Assembly (NCBI GenBank): GCA_937908115.1
Contig: CALEQZ010000054.1
Span: 41,926 to 105,925 of the forward strand
Source: an uncultured Alcaligenaceae bacterium
GTDB taxonomy: Bacteria > Pseudomonadota > Gammaproteobacteria > Burkholderiales > Burkholderiaceae_B
Direction: 5' to 3'
DNA: 64,000 nucleotides
The translations under genes were made by a program, and so were the position numbers. Each line of letters starts with the position of its first letter. Position 1 is the stretch's first letter. The notes beneath the pieces are model-generated. The model had not been told where the DNA came from, searched no databases, and worked only from the letters and a program-made list of their open reading frames with translations. Below are positions 37,654-46,699 of this stretch, in pieces.

Positions 37654-39474
37654 ATGCGCATCCACAACATCAGCGTCGAGCACGTCCTGGGCGTGCGCCG
37701 CATCCAGCAGGAGCTGACCACGCCCGTCACCCTGTTCGCCGGCGGCAACCGCGTGGGCAAGTCCTCCCTAGTCGAGGCCATCCGCATGGCCTTCGGCGAG
37801 CCGCCCGAGCGCGTCGCGCTCAAGAAGGAGTACAGCGCCCTGGTGCACGAAGGCCGGCGCGCCGGCAAGGTGGTGATCGACATCGGCGACGGCCGGTGCG
37901 CCGGCATCACGCTTCCCGATGGCAAGCGGTCACCCGAAGACTGGCCGGCCGCCCTGCCCTTCGTCCTGGAGCCAGGCCGATTCGCGCGTGCCGACGCGGA
38001 CGCGCGCCGCACCTTCCTGTACGACCTGACCGGCTGCCATGTCGCCGGTCCTGCCGTGCGCAAACTGCTGGCCGAGCGTGGCTGCGACGACAGCAAGGTC
38101 GAGCAGGTCATGCCCATGCTGCGCAACGGCTTCCCGGCAGCAGCCGATTTCGCCAAGAGCCAGGCGCGGGACGCAAAGGCCGACTGGAAGGCGGTGACCG
38201 GCGACGCCTACGGCACCAGCAAGGCCGACACCTGGAAGGCGGAAGTGCCGGCTGTGGACACCGCCCGCCTGGCGGCCGTTGGCCTGGAGATCGATAGCCT
38301 GGACGGCCGCATCGCCGAGCATGCTGCCGCCGTTGGCGCGATGGAAGCCAGGCTGCAGGCGTACCAGCGATGGGAGGCGGGCCGCAGCGAACTGGCGGCC
38401 AGGGCCGGCCGGCTGTCGGCGGCTCAGGCCAAGCTGGACGTGGACTTGGCCGAACTGGCGGCATGGGACAAGCGAGTCGAGGAACTGCAAGCGCGCGCTG
38501 GAGCCGGTCCGCGCGAAGGGCTGGTGCATGACCTGGCGAACGCTCTAGGCGCCTTTCTCCGGCTTACAGACGATAGCCAGGGCGTGGTCGGCTACCACTT
38601 GAACGGCGACACGGCATCGTGGGACGAGTTCGACGAGTTGAACGCTGCCGCCGAGGCCCTGAAAGCGTACGAGGCGCAGTATGGCCCGCTCGACGCCACC
38701 GTAGGCGACCCGAAGGCCGCCGCCGAACTGCCGCGCGCCATCCAGGCCCGCGACCTGATGAAGCGCAGCGTAGAGAACGACCGCCGCGACGTGGATGCGG
38801 CTCGTGCAGCCGCCGAGCGACTGAAAGAGGACCAGCCGGAGGCCGTGCAAACCTGCGATGTCGACGCCGCCCGGCAAGAACTGGCCGAGCTGCGTGCCCT
38901 GCGCAAGGAACTTGAAGCCGAACGCCAGCGCCTAGATGCGCAGGCGGCCGTCGCCCGGCAGGCCGAGCAGAAGACCCAACGTGCCGCCGAGCACCATGCG
39001 GCCGTGCTGGCGTGGCTCGCCCTGGCGGACGCCCTGTCGCCGGACGGCATCCCCGGCGAACTGCTGATCCAGGCGCTGGACCCCATCAACAACCGCCTGC
39101 GCCACAGCGCCACGATGACCGGCTGGATGCAAGTGCGGATCAGCGCCGACATGGCAATCACTGCCGCTGGCCGGCCATACGCCCTGCTGTCTGAGTCCGA
39201 GAAATGGCGCGCGGACGCGATGCTGGCCGAGGCCATCGCGCACCTTTCCGGCCTGCGGCTCATCGTCCTGGATCGTATGGACGTCCTCGAGATCCGCGCG
39301 CGCGGCGAGCTGCTGGGTTGGCTTGACGGTCTGGCCGCCCGCGGCGAGATCGAATCTGCCCTGGTCTTCGCAACCCTCAAGGCCGCGCCGAGCGGCCTGC
39401 CCGACACGATCCGCGCCTACTGGATCGCCGGCGGAGAAATCGCCGATTCCCAACCCCTGGCCCAGGCGGCCTGA
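37654..39474 (+). CDS. SbcC/RecF-like ATPase of the recombination module
   Basis: 606 residues. Walker A is AGGNRVGKSS (about 30-39), the Walker B region is LRLIVLDRMDVLE (about 532), and a signature-like LLSESEKWRADAMLAE lies just before. Between them run long coiled coils (about 205-290 and 355-455). This is the SMC/SbcC plan at small size. The signature lacks the usual SGGE. No SbcD-like nuclease is next to it, so it may work with the RecB-like nuclease and RecT. Confidence 0.82.
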   Translation: MRIHNISVEHVLGVRRIQQELTTPVTLFAGGNRVGKSSLVEAIRMAFGEPPERVALKKEYSALVHEGRRAGKVVIDIGDGRCAGITLPDGKRSPEDWPAALPFVLEPGRFARADADARRTFLYDLTGCHVAGPAVRKLLAERGCDDSKVEQVMPMLRNGFPAAADFAKSQARDAKADWKAVTGDAYGTSKADTWKAEVPAVDTARLAAVGLEIDSLDGRIAEHAAAVGAMEARLQAYQRWEAGRSELAARAGRLSAAQAKLDVDLAELAAWDKRVEELQARAGAGPREGLVHDLANALGAFLRLTDDSQGVVGYHLNGDTASWDEFDELNAAAEALKAYEAQYGPLDATVGDPKAAAELPRAIQARDLMKRSVENDRRDVDAARAAAERLKEDQPEAVQTCDVDAARQELAELRALRKELEAERQRLDAQAAVARQAEQKTQRAAEHHAAVLAWLALADALSPDGIPGELLIQALDPINNRLRHSATMTGWMQVRISADMAITAAGRPYALLSESEKWRADAMLAEAIAHLSGLRLIVLDRMDVLEIRARGELLGWLDGLAARGEIESALVFATLKAAPSGLPDTIRAYWIAGGEIADSQPLAQAA

Positions 39475-39632
39475 TAGGAGCATTGCACGCCGTCAAGGTC
39501 CACCACATCAAGAGCCAGTCGTAACGACCACGGGCACGCAAAGGCGCGGCGGCGGGGCTCCTCCCCTACCTCGCCCACCTCCCGCCGCCGCGCCTGCCCA
39601 CCATTTCGCGTACCCCTTTTTAGGAGCCATCC

Positions 39633-39953
39633 ATGCCCAAGATCATCCCGACGGTAGGCCGCATCGTCTGGTTTCGCCCCGCCACCAGCGACGCCGAAAG
39701 CGAGCGCACGCAGCTTAGCGACCAACCCTATGCGGCCACCGTCGCCCACGTCAACGACGACGGCACCGTCAACCTCACCGTGCACGGTCACGACGGACGC
39801 ACCTTTGCGCGCACCAATGTGCCGCTGTGGGATGGCGAAGGCGCCCGCCCCGAATTCGACAAGACCTTTGCCGAGTGGATGCCCTATCAGCTCGGCCAGG
39901 CCGCACGCAACCGCCCGGGCAAGACTGACGCCATGAGGTATCCGAACAATTGA
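39633..39953 (+). CDS. Small phage protein, SH3-like
   Basis: 106 residues with GGAG seven bases before the start. The sequence PTVGRIVWFRPATSD, then YAATVAHVNDDGTVNLTVHG and FARTNVPLWDGEG is a beta-barrel-like pattern common in small proteins of Burkholderiales and Pseudomonas phages. Function not established. The 158 bp before it hold no gene that I can support. Confidence 0.75.
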   Translation: MPKIIPTVGRIVWFRPATSDAESERTQLSDQPYAATVAHVNDDGTVNLTVHGHDGRTFARTNVPLWDGEGARPEFDKTFAEWMPYQLGQAARNRPGKTDAMRYPNN

Positions 39954-40007
39954 TCGACCGCGGACTCGCCTGAACGGGTCAACCGCTGACGCTACGGAAA
40001 TGCCTTC

Positions 40008-40946
40008 ATGACCGCCTCGCCCTTCTTCCGCAACGCCACCCTCTACCGTCTGCCGCGCCCCTGGTCCATCTCGGTCAACGCGCTGGAGGAACGCCTGCGC
40101 ACGCTCGCCTTCGCGCCCACGCTCAAGATGCAGGCGCAGTCCGCCGGCTGGGCCTCTCCCCGGGACGACGAGCAGCTTGTCTATGCCCAGGGCGAACACG
40201 CCCTCATCACGCTGCGAACCGAAACCAAGGTCATCCCTGCGCGCTCGGTGGAACTGCTGGTTCGGGAACGGGCGGCAGCGCTGGAGAAGGAGCAGGGCTA
40301 CAAGGCCGGCCGGCGGCAGCGCAGGGAGATCAAGGAGCGCGTGCTGGACGAAATGCTCCCCAAGGCCTTCCGGCAGCAGCGCGACACCAACGTCTGGCTG
40401 GACCGCGCCAGGGGGTACTTAGTGGTGGATTCCGGCACGCCGAGCCAATGCGACGCGGTCATGGGGGCCCTGGCCAAGGTCCTGACCCCGTTCCCAGTGT
40501 CGCCCCTCTACGTCCATGTGAGCCCTGCCCACGCGATGACTCGCTGGCTGGCCGACGATGTTGCCCCCGATGGCTTCACCGTCGACACAGACGCCGAGCT
40601 GCGCGCCGCCGGCGACAAAAGCTCGGTCATCCGCTACCAGCGCTTGGCCATCGATGCAGCTGACATCGGCCGCCACATCCGCGAGGGCAAGCAATGCACG
40701 CTGCTGGCCCTGACTTGGAGCGACCGAGTCTCCTTCACCCTGACCGAAAACCTGGTGCTCAAGCGTGTGCGCGCGCTTGACGTGCTGACCCAGGTCGCCG
40801 AACGCAAGGCCCGCACCGACGACGACCAGTTCGCCACCGACTTCGCATTGATGACGGGCGAGCTAAGCCGCCTCATCGCCCATCTGATCCACGCCCTCGG
40901 CGGCGAGAAGCTGGACCTCGCCCAAGCCGCGGACGAACAACCCTGA
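40008..40946 (+). CDS. rdgC: RdgC recombination-associated protein
   Basis: 312 residues, near the usual 300. Features are the start FFRNATLYRLPRPW, LVYAQGEHALITLRTETKVI, PARSVELLVRERAAALEKEQ and KERVLDEMLPKAF followed by LVVDSGTPSQCDAVMGAL. The order and spacing match RdgC, a ring-shaped DNA-binding protein that restrains RecA. In a phage it may steer recombination to RecT. Confidence 0.9.
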   Translation: MTASPFFRNATLYRLPRPWSISVNALEERLRTLAFAPTLKMQAQSAGWASPRDDEQLVYAQGEHALITLRTETKVIPARSVELLVRERAAALEKEQGYKAGRRQRREIKERVLDEMLPKAFRQQRDTNVWLDRARGYLVVDSGTPSQCDAVMGALAKVLTPFPVSPLYVHVSPAHAMTRWLADDVAPDGFTVDTDAELRAAGDKSSVIRYQRLAIDAADIGRHIREGKQCTLLALTWSDRVSFTLTENLVLKRVRALDVLTQVAERKARTDDDQFATDFALMTGELSRLIAHLIHALGGEKLDLAQAADEQP

Positions 40947-40960
40947 CCGCAGAGGACTGC

Positions 40961-41584
40961 ATGCAGAATATCGCCCTTTTCTACGACACGGAGACATCCG
41001 GACTGCCCAACTGGCACGAGCCGTCCGAACACCCCAGCCAGCCGCACATTGTGCAGTTGGGCGCCGCGCTGGTGGACCTGAACACCCGCCAGACCATCAG
41101 CAGCCTGGATGTGATCGTCCGCCCGGACGGCTGGACCATTCCGGACGACGTTGCCGCTGTCCACGGCATCACGACCGAGCGCGCGGCCGCCGTCGGCGTC
41201 CCGGAGCGCGACGCATTGGCCATGCTCATGGCCCTGTGGCAGGGTCGCCCCCGCATCGGGCACAACGAGAGCTTCGACGCCCGGATCATCAGCATCGCTC
41301 AGCACCGCTTCCCCGAGCTCTACGGCGAAGCCGAGCTAGACGGCTGGAAGGGGGGGGTAGCCCACTGCACGCAGCGCCTGGCCACGCCCATTCTGAAGCT
41401 GCCGCCCACCGCCAAAATGCGCGCGGCCGGCCGCTTCCACCACAAGAGCGCCAGTCTGGGCGAGGCGCACGAGTTCTTCATGGGCAGGCCCCTGGATGGC
41501 GCGCACAGCGCCATGGCCGACGTGCTGGGCTGCATGGCCGTGTACTTCGCCATTCAGGACTACAAGCAGCCGGAGGCGGCCTGA
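40961..41584 (+). CDS. DnaQ-like 3'-5' exonuclease
   Basis: 207 residues. The three DEDDh motifs are visible: ExoI ALFYDTETSG (7-16), ExoII RIGHNESFDAR (about 99-109) and ExoIII DGAHSAMADV (about 180-189). It degrades or proofreads DNA ends. It lies 14 bp after rdgC and just before a small gene that overlaps nothing. A possible role is end processing in recombination. Confidence 0.9.
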   Translation: MQNIALFYDTETSGLPNWHEPSEHPSQPHIVQLGAALVDLNTRQTISSLDVIVRPDGWTIPDDVAAVHGITTERAAAVGVPERDALAMLMALWQGRPRIGHNESFDARIISIAQHRFPELYGEAELDGWKGGVAHCTQRLATPILKLPPTAKMRAAGRFHHKSASLGEAHEFFMGRPLDGAHSAMADVLGCMAVYFAIQDYKQPEAA

Positions 41585-41585
41585 A

Positions 41586-41975
41586 ATGAACGCCCCTGCT
41601 GACCAGTTCGCCATCGTTGAGCTGTTCGGCCACGCCCGCATCGCCGGCAGGATCAGCGAGCAGACTATCGGCGGCCAGAGCTTCGTGCGGATCGACGTGC
41701 CCGAAGTGCGCTACGAGAGCCACGACGGCAGCATCGGCGGCACTATCGCCGCCCACACGCGCAGCTTCGGCGCCGGCGCCATCTACTCCATCAACTGGTG
41801 CGACGAGGCCACGGCGCGCCTGGCCGCCCAGGCGATCAAGCACCGCCCCGTTGAACCCTACACCGTCCGGGATGCCCTACGGGACATGACCGACCGCGAC
41901 CGGCAGCGCTTGCTGGCTGGGCCGGTGGTCGCCCTGCAGGCGGGCGATGACGGCGACCGCGAGGAGCCCTTCTGA
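41586..41975 (+). CDS. Small acidic-tailed phage protein, unknown
   Basis: 129 residues from the ATG at 41586, two bases after the exonuclease stop. The first half is beta-rich (QFAIVELFGHARIAGRISEQ, then FVRIDVPEVRYES). The middle has AGAIYSINWCDEATARLAAQ. The C-terminus is acidic. The pattern is common in phages, usually next to exonuclease or RecT genes, but the function is unknown. The stop overlaps the next start (TGATG). Confidence 0.72.
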   Translation: MNAPADQFAIVELFGHARIAGRISEQTIGGQSFVRIDVPEVRYESHDGSIGGTIAAHTRSFGAGAIYSINWCDEATARLAAQAIKHRPVEPYTVRDALRDMTDRDRQRLLAGPVVALQAGDDGDREEPF

Positions 41976-42460
41976 TGAGCAACCCCTATCGCCGCGCCCG
42001 CCGCGAGAAGCGGCGCAAGCCCTACCGCCCCCGTGAAGTCCGCACGCCCATGATCGTCGGCGCAGACCTGGTCCTGCGCCCGCTGGAGCAGATCGTCGAC
42101 CGTCTGGGCATTGACGGCACCGTCGACGTGGACGGCAAGGGAACCCCCGTGTTCCAGGCCGGTGACGGCCAGTGGTACGACGCCGCCGGCGCCATCGAGG
42201 GCGTGGTCTGGCACTTCGAAATGATGGAGACCCGCCACGGTCTGCAGTTACCGCTGGACGGCTTGCGCGAGCTGGTCATCGCGTTTCGCTACTGCGTCCC
42301 GATCCAGGGGTCCACCATGGTGAAGCTGCGCGCGGCACTGCCAGTGTTGCGCCAGGCCATGGCCGGCGGCGACCCGGCCGACCAGGTGGACATCCTGCAG
42401 CAGACGCGGATCAAGGCCGAGCTCGAGGCCGCATCCCCCACCCAAGGAGCTCAGCCATGA
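41975..42460 (+). CDS. Early-operon protein, unknown
   Basis: 161 residues. The N-terminus is very basic (RRARREKRRKPYRPREVR), so it may bind nucleic acid. Then come PMIVGADLVLRPLEQIVDRL and a helical part with LVIAFRYCVPIQGSTMVKLR. No family recognised. It is coupled to both neighbours by overlaps. Confidence 0.65.
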   Translation: MSNPYRRARREKRRKPYRPREVRTPMIVGADLVLRPLEQIVDRLGIDGTVDVDGKGTPVFQAGDGQWYDAAGAIEGVVWHFEMMETRHGLQLPLDGLRELVIAFRYCVPIQGSTMVKLRAALPVLRQAMAGGDPADQVDILQQTRIKAELEAASPTQGAQP

Positions 42461-42768
42461 CCGTTGATACGCAGAAGCTGCGGGAGGCCGCCTCCGGCGC
42501 GAAGGAGTTTGCATCCGTCGGTGTAGTGCAGTGGCCTCACACGGCCAAGGCTCACATCAACGGCCTGGCTGATGCTGTCGCGACCTGCTGCGGGGAGATT
42601 GAGCGCAAGGGCGCGGAGGTGGCGAGGCTGCGGGAGGCGCTTGGGGCGCTGGTCAGGATCGCGGACGAGAACCCGCACTGCCCTATCGGGCACGCCGTCG
42701 AACACGGTGGCTACGGCGCAGACAAGGCACGCGCCGCCCTCGCCCGCGCAACGGGAGGTGCGACATGA
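42457..42768 (+). CDS. Small Ea22-related protein, unknown
   Basis: 103 residues from the ATG at 42457 (ATGA overlap). The sequence EVARLREALGALVRIADENP and the ending YGADKARAALARATG are typical of the repeated RLREAL...A.AAL segment in lambda Ea22-like proteins, which also appears in the gene at 45446. Function unknown. Confidence 0.65.
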   Translation: MTVDTQKLREAASGAKEFASVGVVQWPHTAKAHINGLADAVATCCGEIERKGAEVARLREALGALVRIADENPHCPIGHAVEHGGYGADKARAALARATGGAT

Positions 42769-42851
42769 TGGAGCGAGCGGCCGAGGTCGCCTATGTGGCG
42801 GCGGCGCGGGCCATGCGCGCGCAGGCAGTGCGGGAGACGCAGGCATGCTGA
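42765..42851 (+). CDS. Possible 28-residue leader-like gene before the methyltransferase
   Basis: The ATG at 42765 overlaps the preceding stop (ATGA) and the stop overlaps the methyltransferase start by 7 bp. The product is a single Ala/Arg helix (MERAAEVAYVAAARAMRAQA). It fits the coupled packing of the operon, but it is very short and could be only a translational coupler. Confidence 0.4.
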   Translation: MMERAAEVAYVAAARAMRAQAVRETQAC

Positions 42852-44719
42852 CCCCGCAGCTTGTCCTGGGCCTGTCCGAGCAGCTGGTGGTCGACATCTT
42901 CGCCGGCGGCGGCGGCTGGTCCACCGCCTACGAGCAGGCCACCGGCCAGCACGTGCACATCGCCATCAACCACAACCCCGACGCGCTCAGCATGCACGCG
43001 GCCAATCACCCGCAGACGCGGCACTACATTGCCGACGTGTGGGAAGTGGACCCGCGCGAGGCGACAGAAGGCCGTCCCGTCGGCTGGCTGCACCTGTCGC
43101 CGGACTGCACCGACCACAGCCAGGCCAAGGGCGGCCAGCCGCGCAGCCGGAAAATCCGCGCCCTAGCCTGGGTAGGCGTGCGCTGGGCCGGTACGGTAAA
43201 GCCGGACATCATCAGTCTGGAAAATGTCGTCCAGATCCTGAAGTGGGGCCGCCTGGTCGCCAAGCGCGATCCGGCGACGGGCCGCGTGGTGAGGCTGGAC
43301 GGTACCGTGGCTCAACCGGGCGAGCGCGTGCCGGTGCAGCAGCAGTACCTAGTGCCGGACACCAAGGGCCTGGGCCGCCACTGGCACCGCCTAGTGGCCA
43401 TCCTGCGCGGCATGGGCTACGTCGTGGAATGGCGCGAGATCAACGCCGCCGACTACGGCGCCGGCACCACGCGCACGCGCCTTTTCATGGTGGCGCGCCG
43501 CGACGGCCTGCCCATCGTCTGGCCCGAACCCACGCACCACAAGAATCCCGCCAAGGGGCAACGCGGCTGGCGCCCGGCTGCTGATGGTATCGACTGGACC
43601 ATCGAGGGCAAGAGCATCTTCGACCGCCCTCGCCCACTGGCCGAAGCCACGCTGCGCAGGATTGCCCGCGGCATGAAACGGTATGTGCTCGACAACGCCG
43701 ACCCGTTCATCGTCCCCATCGCCAACTGGAGCCGAGACGGCACGCATTCAGCGCGCCAGCCGATCAGCACCATCACGGCCAAGCCTCGCGGCGGGTCGCA
43801 TGCTGTGGTCGCACCGACGTTGATCCAGGCCGGCTACGGCGAGCGCCCAGGGCAAGCGCCCCGCACGCTCGACCTGGGCAAGCCGCTGGGCGTGGTGACC
43901 GCTGGCGGCGGTAAGCACGCCCTCGCCAGCGCCTTCCTGGCGCAGGCGAACGGCGGGTTCAACGCCACGCCCGCGCATGACGTGCGCCGGCCTGCATCCA
44001 CGATCACCAACACCGGGAGCCAGCAGCAACTGGTGACGGCTCACCTGACAACGCTGCGACGCCACAGCATCGGCGCCAATGCCGCTGAGCCTCTGTCCAC
44101 CGTGGCAGCCGCCGGCCAGCATCATGGCCTGGTCACCGCGCACCTAGTCACCAATACCAGCGGCCACGCCGGCAGGGCATCAGACGATCCGGCCCCGACG
44201 ATCACGACCGGCGGCCACCACGGGCTGGTCGCGGCACACCTGACGGCCATGAGCCAGAACGTGACTGGCTCAGACCTGCGCGACCCCGCCCAGACGATCC
44301 TGGCCGGCGCGGCACGTTATGGCTTGGTGGAATATGACCTGGCACACGACGCCGAAGCCGGCGCACTACGCGTAGCCGCATTTCTGATGCGCTACTACGG
44401 CGAGGGCGGCCAGTGGGGCGACCTGCACGATCCGGCCAGCACGCTCACCACGCGCGACCGCCTAGCGCTGGTCACAGTCCACATCCAGGGCCATCCCTAC
44501 GTAATCGTTGACATTCGCCTGCGCATGCTTACGCCAGCCGAGCTGTACGACCTGCAGGGGTTCCCCCGCGATTACATCATCAGCCACGGCCACGACGGCC
44601 GGGTGTTCACGAAAACCCAGCAGGTGCACATGGTCGGCAACAGCGTCAGCCCGCCGCCGGCGGTCGCGCTCATCGCTGCCAACGCGCCCCGCGACCTTCT
44701 TCTGAGGAAAGTAGCATGA
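42845..44719 (+). CDS. C5 cytosine DNA methyltransferase with repeated target-recognition units
   Basis: 624 residues from the ATG at 42845. Motif I is VVDIFAGGGGWS (15-26), motif IV is LSPDCTDHSQ with catalytic Cys 88, motif VI is SLENV (124-128), motif VIII is TRTRLF and the final motif is MVGNSVSPPPA. Between about residues 300 and 540 a unit of the form (R/D)xPxxTITxxxxHxLVxAHL occurs about seven times. It probably methylates phage DNA against host restriction. No restriction gene is adjacent. Confidence 0.9.
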   Translation: MLTPQLVLGLSEQLVVDIFAGGGGWSTAYEQATGQHVHIAINHNPDALSMHAANHPQTRHYIADVWEVDPREATEGRPVGWLHLSPDCTDHSQAKGGQPRSRKIRALAWVGVRWAGTVKPDIISLENVVQILKWGRLVAKRDPATGRVVRLDGTVAQPGERVPVQQQYLVPDTKGLGRHWHRLVAILRGMGYVVEWREINAADYGAGTTRTRLFMVARRDGLPIVWPEPTHHKNPAKGQRGWRPAADGIDWTIEGKSIFDRPRPLAEATLRRIARGMKRYVLDNADPFIVPIANWSRDGTHSARQPISTITAKPRGGSHAVVAPTLIQAGYGERPGQAPRTLDLGKPLGVVTAGGGKHALASAFLAQANGGFNATPAHDVRRPASTITNTGSQQQLVTAHLTTLRRHSIGANAAEPLSTVAAAGQHHGLVTAHLVTNTSGHAGRASDDPAPTITTGGHHGLVAAHLTAMSQNVTGSDLRDPAQTILAGAARYGLVEYDLAHDAEAGALRVAAFLMRYYGEGGQWGDLHDPASTLTTRDRLALVTVHIQGHPYVIVDIRLRMLTPAELYDLQGFPRDYIISHGHDGRVFTKTQQVHMVGNSVSPPPAVALIAANAPRDLLLRKVA

Positions 44720-44808
44720 TCCGATCTCTGCTCCACCGCATCACCGACCAGCCGTACCTGGATCGCGAGCTGCGAGCTGCGCGCGCCGCAGCGGGAGGCG
44801 CCCTGTGA
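44716..44808 (+). CDS. Very small protein between methyltransferase and J-domain genes
   Basis: 30 residues (IRSLLHRITDQPYLDRELRA then ARAAAGGAL). The start overlaps the methyltransferase stop (ATGA), and the stop overlaps the next GTG start (GTGA). The product is a basic helix. The double overlap is the main evidence. Confidence 0.55.
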   Translation: MIRSLLHRITDQPYLDRELRAARAAAGGAL

Positions 44809-45449
44809 ATGCCTATCCCCTTTCCTGGCCAGAAGGATGGTCGCGCACCCCTTCCGGGCGGCGGACATACGGCCGCTTCGGCCGGCGCGTCATCGCCGGT
44901 AGTTCCAGTTGGAAGCGCCTGGAGAACCTGACCGTTACCCAGGCCGTCCAGCGCGTGCTGGCCGAGCTGGAGCGCATGGGCGTGGACCACCAGGATGTGA
45001 TCGTATCCACGAACGTGCGAACCCGCCTGGATGGCCTGCCGCGCTCCGGCGAGCGCGAGCCAGATGATCCAGGGGCCGCCGTCTACTGGCAGGACCCGTT
45101 CGGCCAGAGGCGGGTAATCGCCATCGACCAGTACACCAAGGTAGCCGACAACCTGGCGGCCATCGCGGCCACCCTGGACGCGCTGCGCGCGGTCGAGCGC
45201 CACGGTGGCGCCCGAATCCTGGAGCGCGCCTTCACAGGCTTCACCGCCCTGCCCGCCCCTGGGCAGACCACCAAACGCACGTGGCGCCAGGTGCTCGGCT
45301 TCGCCGCGGACGAGCCGGTCACCGCCGACGCCGTGCGCACCCGCTACCGCACGCTGGCCGCTCAGAACCACCCAGACCGCGGCGGAACCGACGCCGGCAT
45401 GGCCGAAGTCAACGCCGCCTATGACGCAGCCATGGAGACCATACGATGA
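44805..45449 (+). CDS. J-domain (DnaJ-like) phage protein
   Basis: 214 residues from a GTG at 44805. The C-terminal 65 residues are a J domain: VTADAVRTRYRTLAAQNHPD, the HPD motif, then RGGTDAGMAEVNAAYDAAM. The N-terminal part (YGRFGRRVIAGSSSWKRLEN) is unknown. It may recruit host DnaK to a phage complex, for example in replication or to counter host proteins. Confidence 0.87.
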   Translation: MNAYPLSWPEGWSRTPSGRRTYGRFGRRVIAGSSSWKRLENLTVTQAVQRVLAELERMGVDHQDVIVSTNVRTRLDGLPRSGEREPDDPGAAVYWQDPFGQRRVIAIDQYTKVADNLAAIAATLDALRAVERHGGARILERAFTGFTALPAPGQTTKRTWRQVLGFAADEPVTADAVRTRYRTLAAQNHPDRGGTDAGMAEVNAAYDAAMETIR

Positions 45450-46699
45450 GCACGCAGACGCCCGAAGATGAAGCCTGGGAGGAGATAGAGCGCCGACAGC
45501 GCACCGGCACGCAGGCCGTGTCACCCCGCACCGGGCAGGTGCTGACTGACGACGAGATCGATTCCCTGGTAGGCCTCGGGCCTAGCCATGGCCCTGTCAC
45601 CCGGCAAGCGCGGCGAGAGGCGGCGCGCGCCATCGAAGCCGCCGCGCTCGTCAAGGTGCGGCAAGAGCGGGACAGGCTGCGGGAGGCGCTGGGCAGAATC
45701 CTCGAAAATGAGGCATCTGACTATAAGGCGGCAGAGGAATTTGGCGGCTACGTGCTCGACGACAAATTGCGAGAAGAAGCCCTCGCCGCCCTGGCCGCGC
45801 AGCCTGCCGCGAGCGCAGAGCCGCCTCCTGCGGCCGAGCCGAGCGACAAGGACCGGGCAAAGCTAATGGAACTGGTCATACGGTACGGTTCCGCCGGGCA
45901 CATCCAAGGATGGTACGAGGCGGAAAGCCAGCGAAGGGGGCCGAGTGATGTGGATCAGATTGCGGAGGCTGTGTTATCCGCATTGAGGGCAGACGACCAC
46001 GGGGATTTGTTGCGAGCAAGCGACCACGGCCCGTTAGCGTCTATCAAACACGCCCTGCTGGCTGCCCGGTACGAGCGGATGCTCACGCCGGAACATGTTG
46101 GCGACACATGCCGAGCTGATGACGTCTACGCGGGTTATTCTGTCGGCTCTTGGAGGGATATGGCGCTCACGTACTGGTCCGTGGTCTGCCAGGTGCGGAA
46201 TGCGCTGAAAAGTATCGGCATCTACGCGGGCGGCAACACGTCTGTGGTCGATGCGGTCAAACGTCCGGCGCAGCCCGCCGCCCAGGCCAGCCAAAAACGG
46301 CGCCCGTACAACGCAAGCGGGTCTTTGTCCGAGTACGGCATTTTCCCCGAATGCGATGCCGCCCAGGCACAGGCCGCCGATGGGGATGCACTGGAAGACT
46401 ACAAGACCAATGGCGCGGCGGCGGTTCGGTTCGCACCATCGTCAGCGCACTGGTCGAACGAGCTGCGGCGGCTATTCGGGCCTGATGCCCGCGAGGGAAT
46501 CGACCGGTTAGAGGCAAGACTGCGAGATGCGGAGTTGGACGCGGCGCGGTATCGGTGGCTGCGGGATCGCATCGGCGGGCGCGAGCATATCGAGGACGAG
46601 GTTGTTGGTCACCCGGGTTACTCGCTGAGTGAAGAGATGGCACCCGAGATCGACGCCGCCATCGACGCCGCGCTTGAACAGGAGGCTGACCGTGGATGA
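45446..46699 (+). CDS. Ea22-like early protein
   Basis: 417 residues with a mosaic build: an acidic start (PEDEAWEEIERRQ), RQERDRLREALGRILENEAS, an Ala/Pro linker near 120, and the ending LDAARYRWLRDRIGG. The last is a hallmark of the Ea22 family in lambdoid phages. The frame is less GC-rich than neighbours. Function unknown. Ea22 is reported to influence the lysis-lysogeny balance. The stop overlaps the next gene by 8 bp. Confidence 0.7.
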   Translation: MSTQTPEDEAWEEIERRQRTGTQAVSPRTGQVLTDDEIDSLVGLGPSHGPVTRQARREAARAIEAAALVKVRQERDRLREALGRILENEASDYKAAEEFGGYVLDDKLREEALAALAAQPAASAEPPPAAEPSDKDRAKLMELVIRYGSAGHIQGWYEAESQRRGPSDVDQIAEAVLSALRADDHGDLLRASDHGPLASIKHALLAARYERMLTPEHVGDTCRADDVYAGYSVGSWRDMALTYWSVVCQVRNALKSIGIYAGGNTSVVDAVKRPAQPAAQASQKRRPYNASGSLSEYGIFPECDAAQAQAADGDALEDYKTNGAAAVRFAPSSAHWSNELRRLFGPDAREGIDRLEARLRDAELDAARYRWLRDRIGGREHIEDEVVGHPGYSLSEEMAPEIDAAIDAALEQEADRG

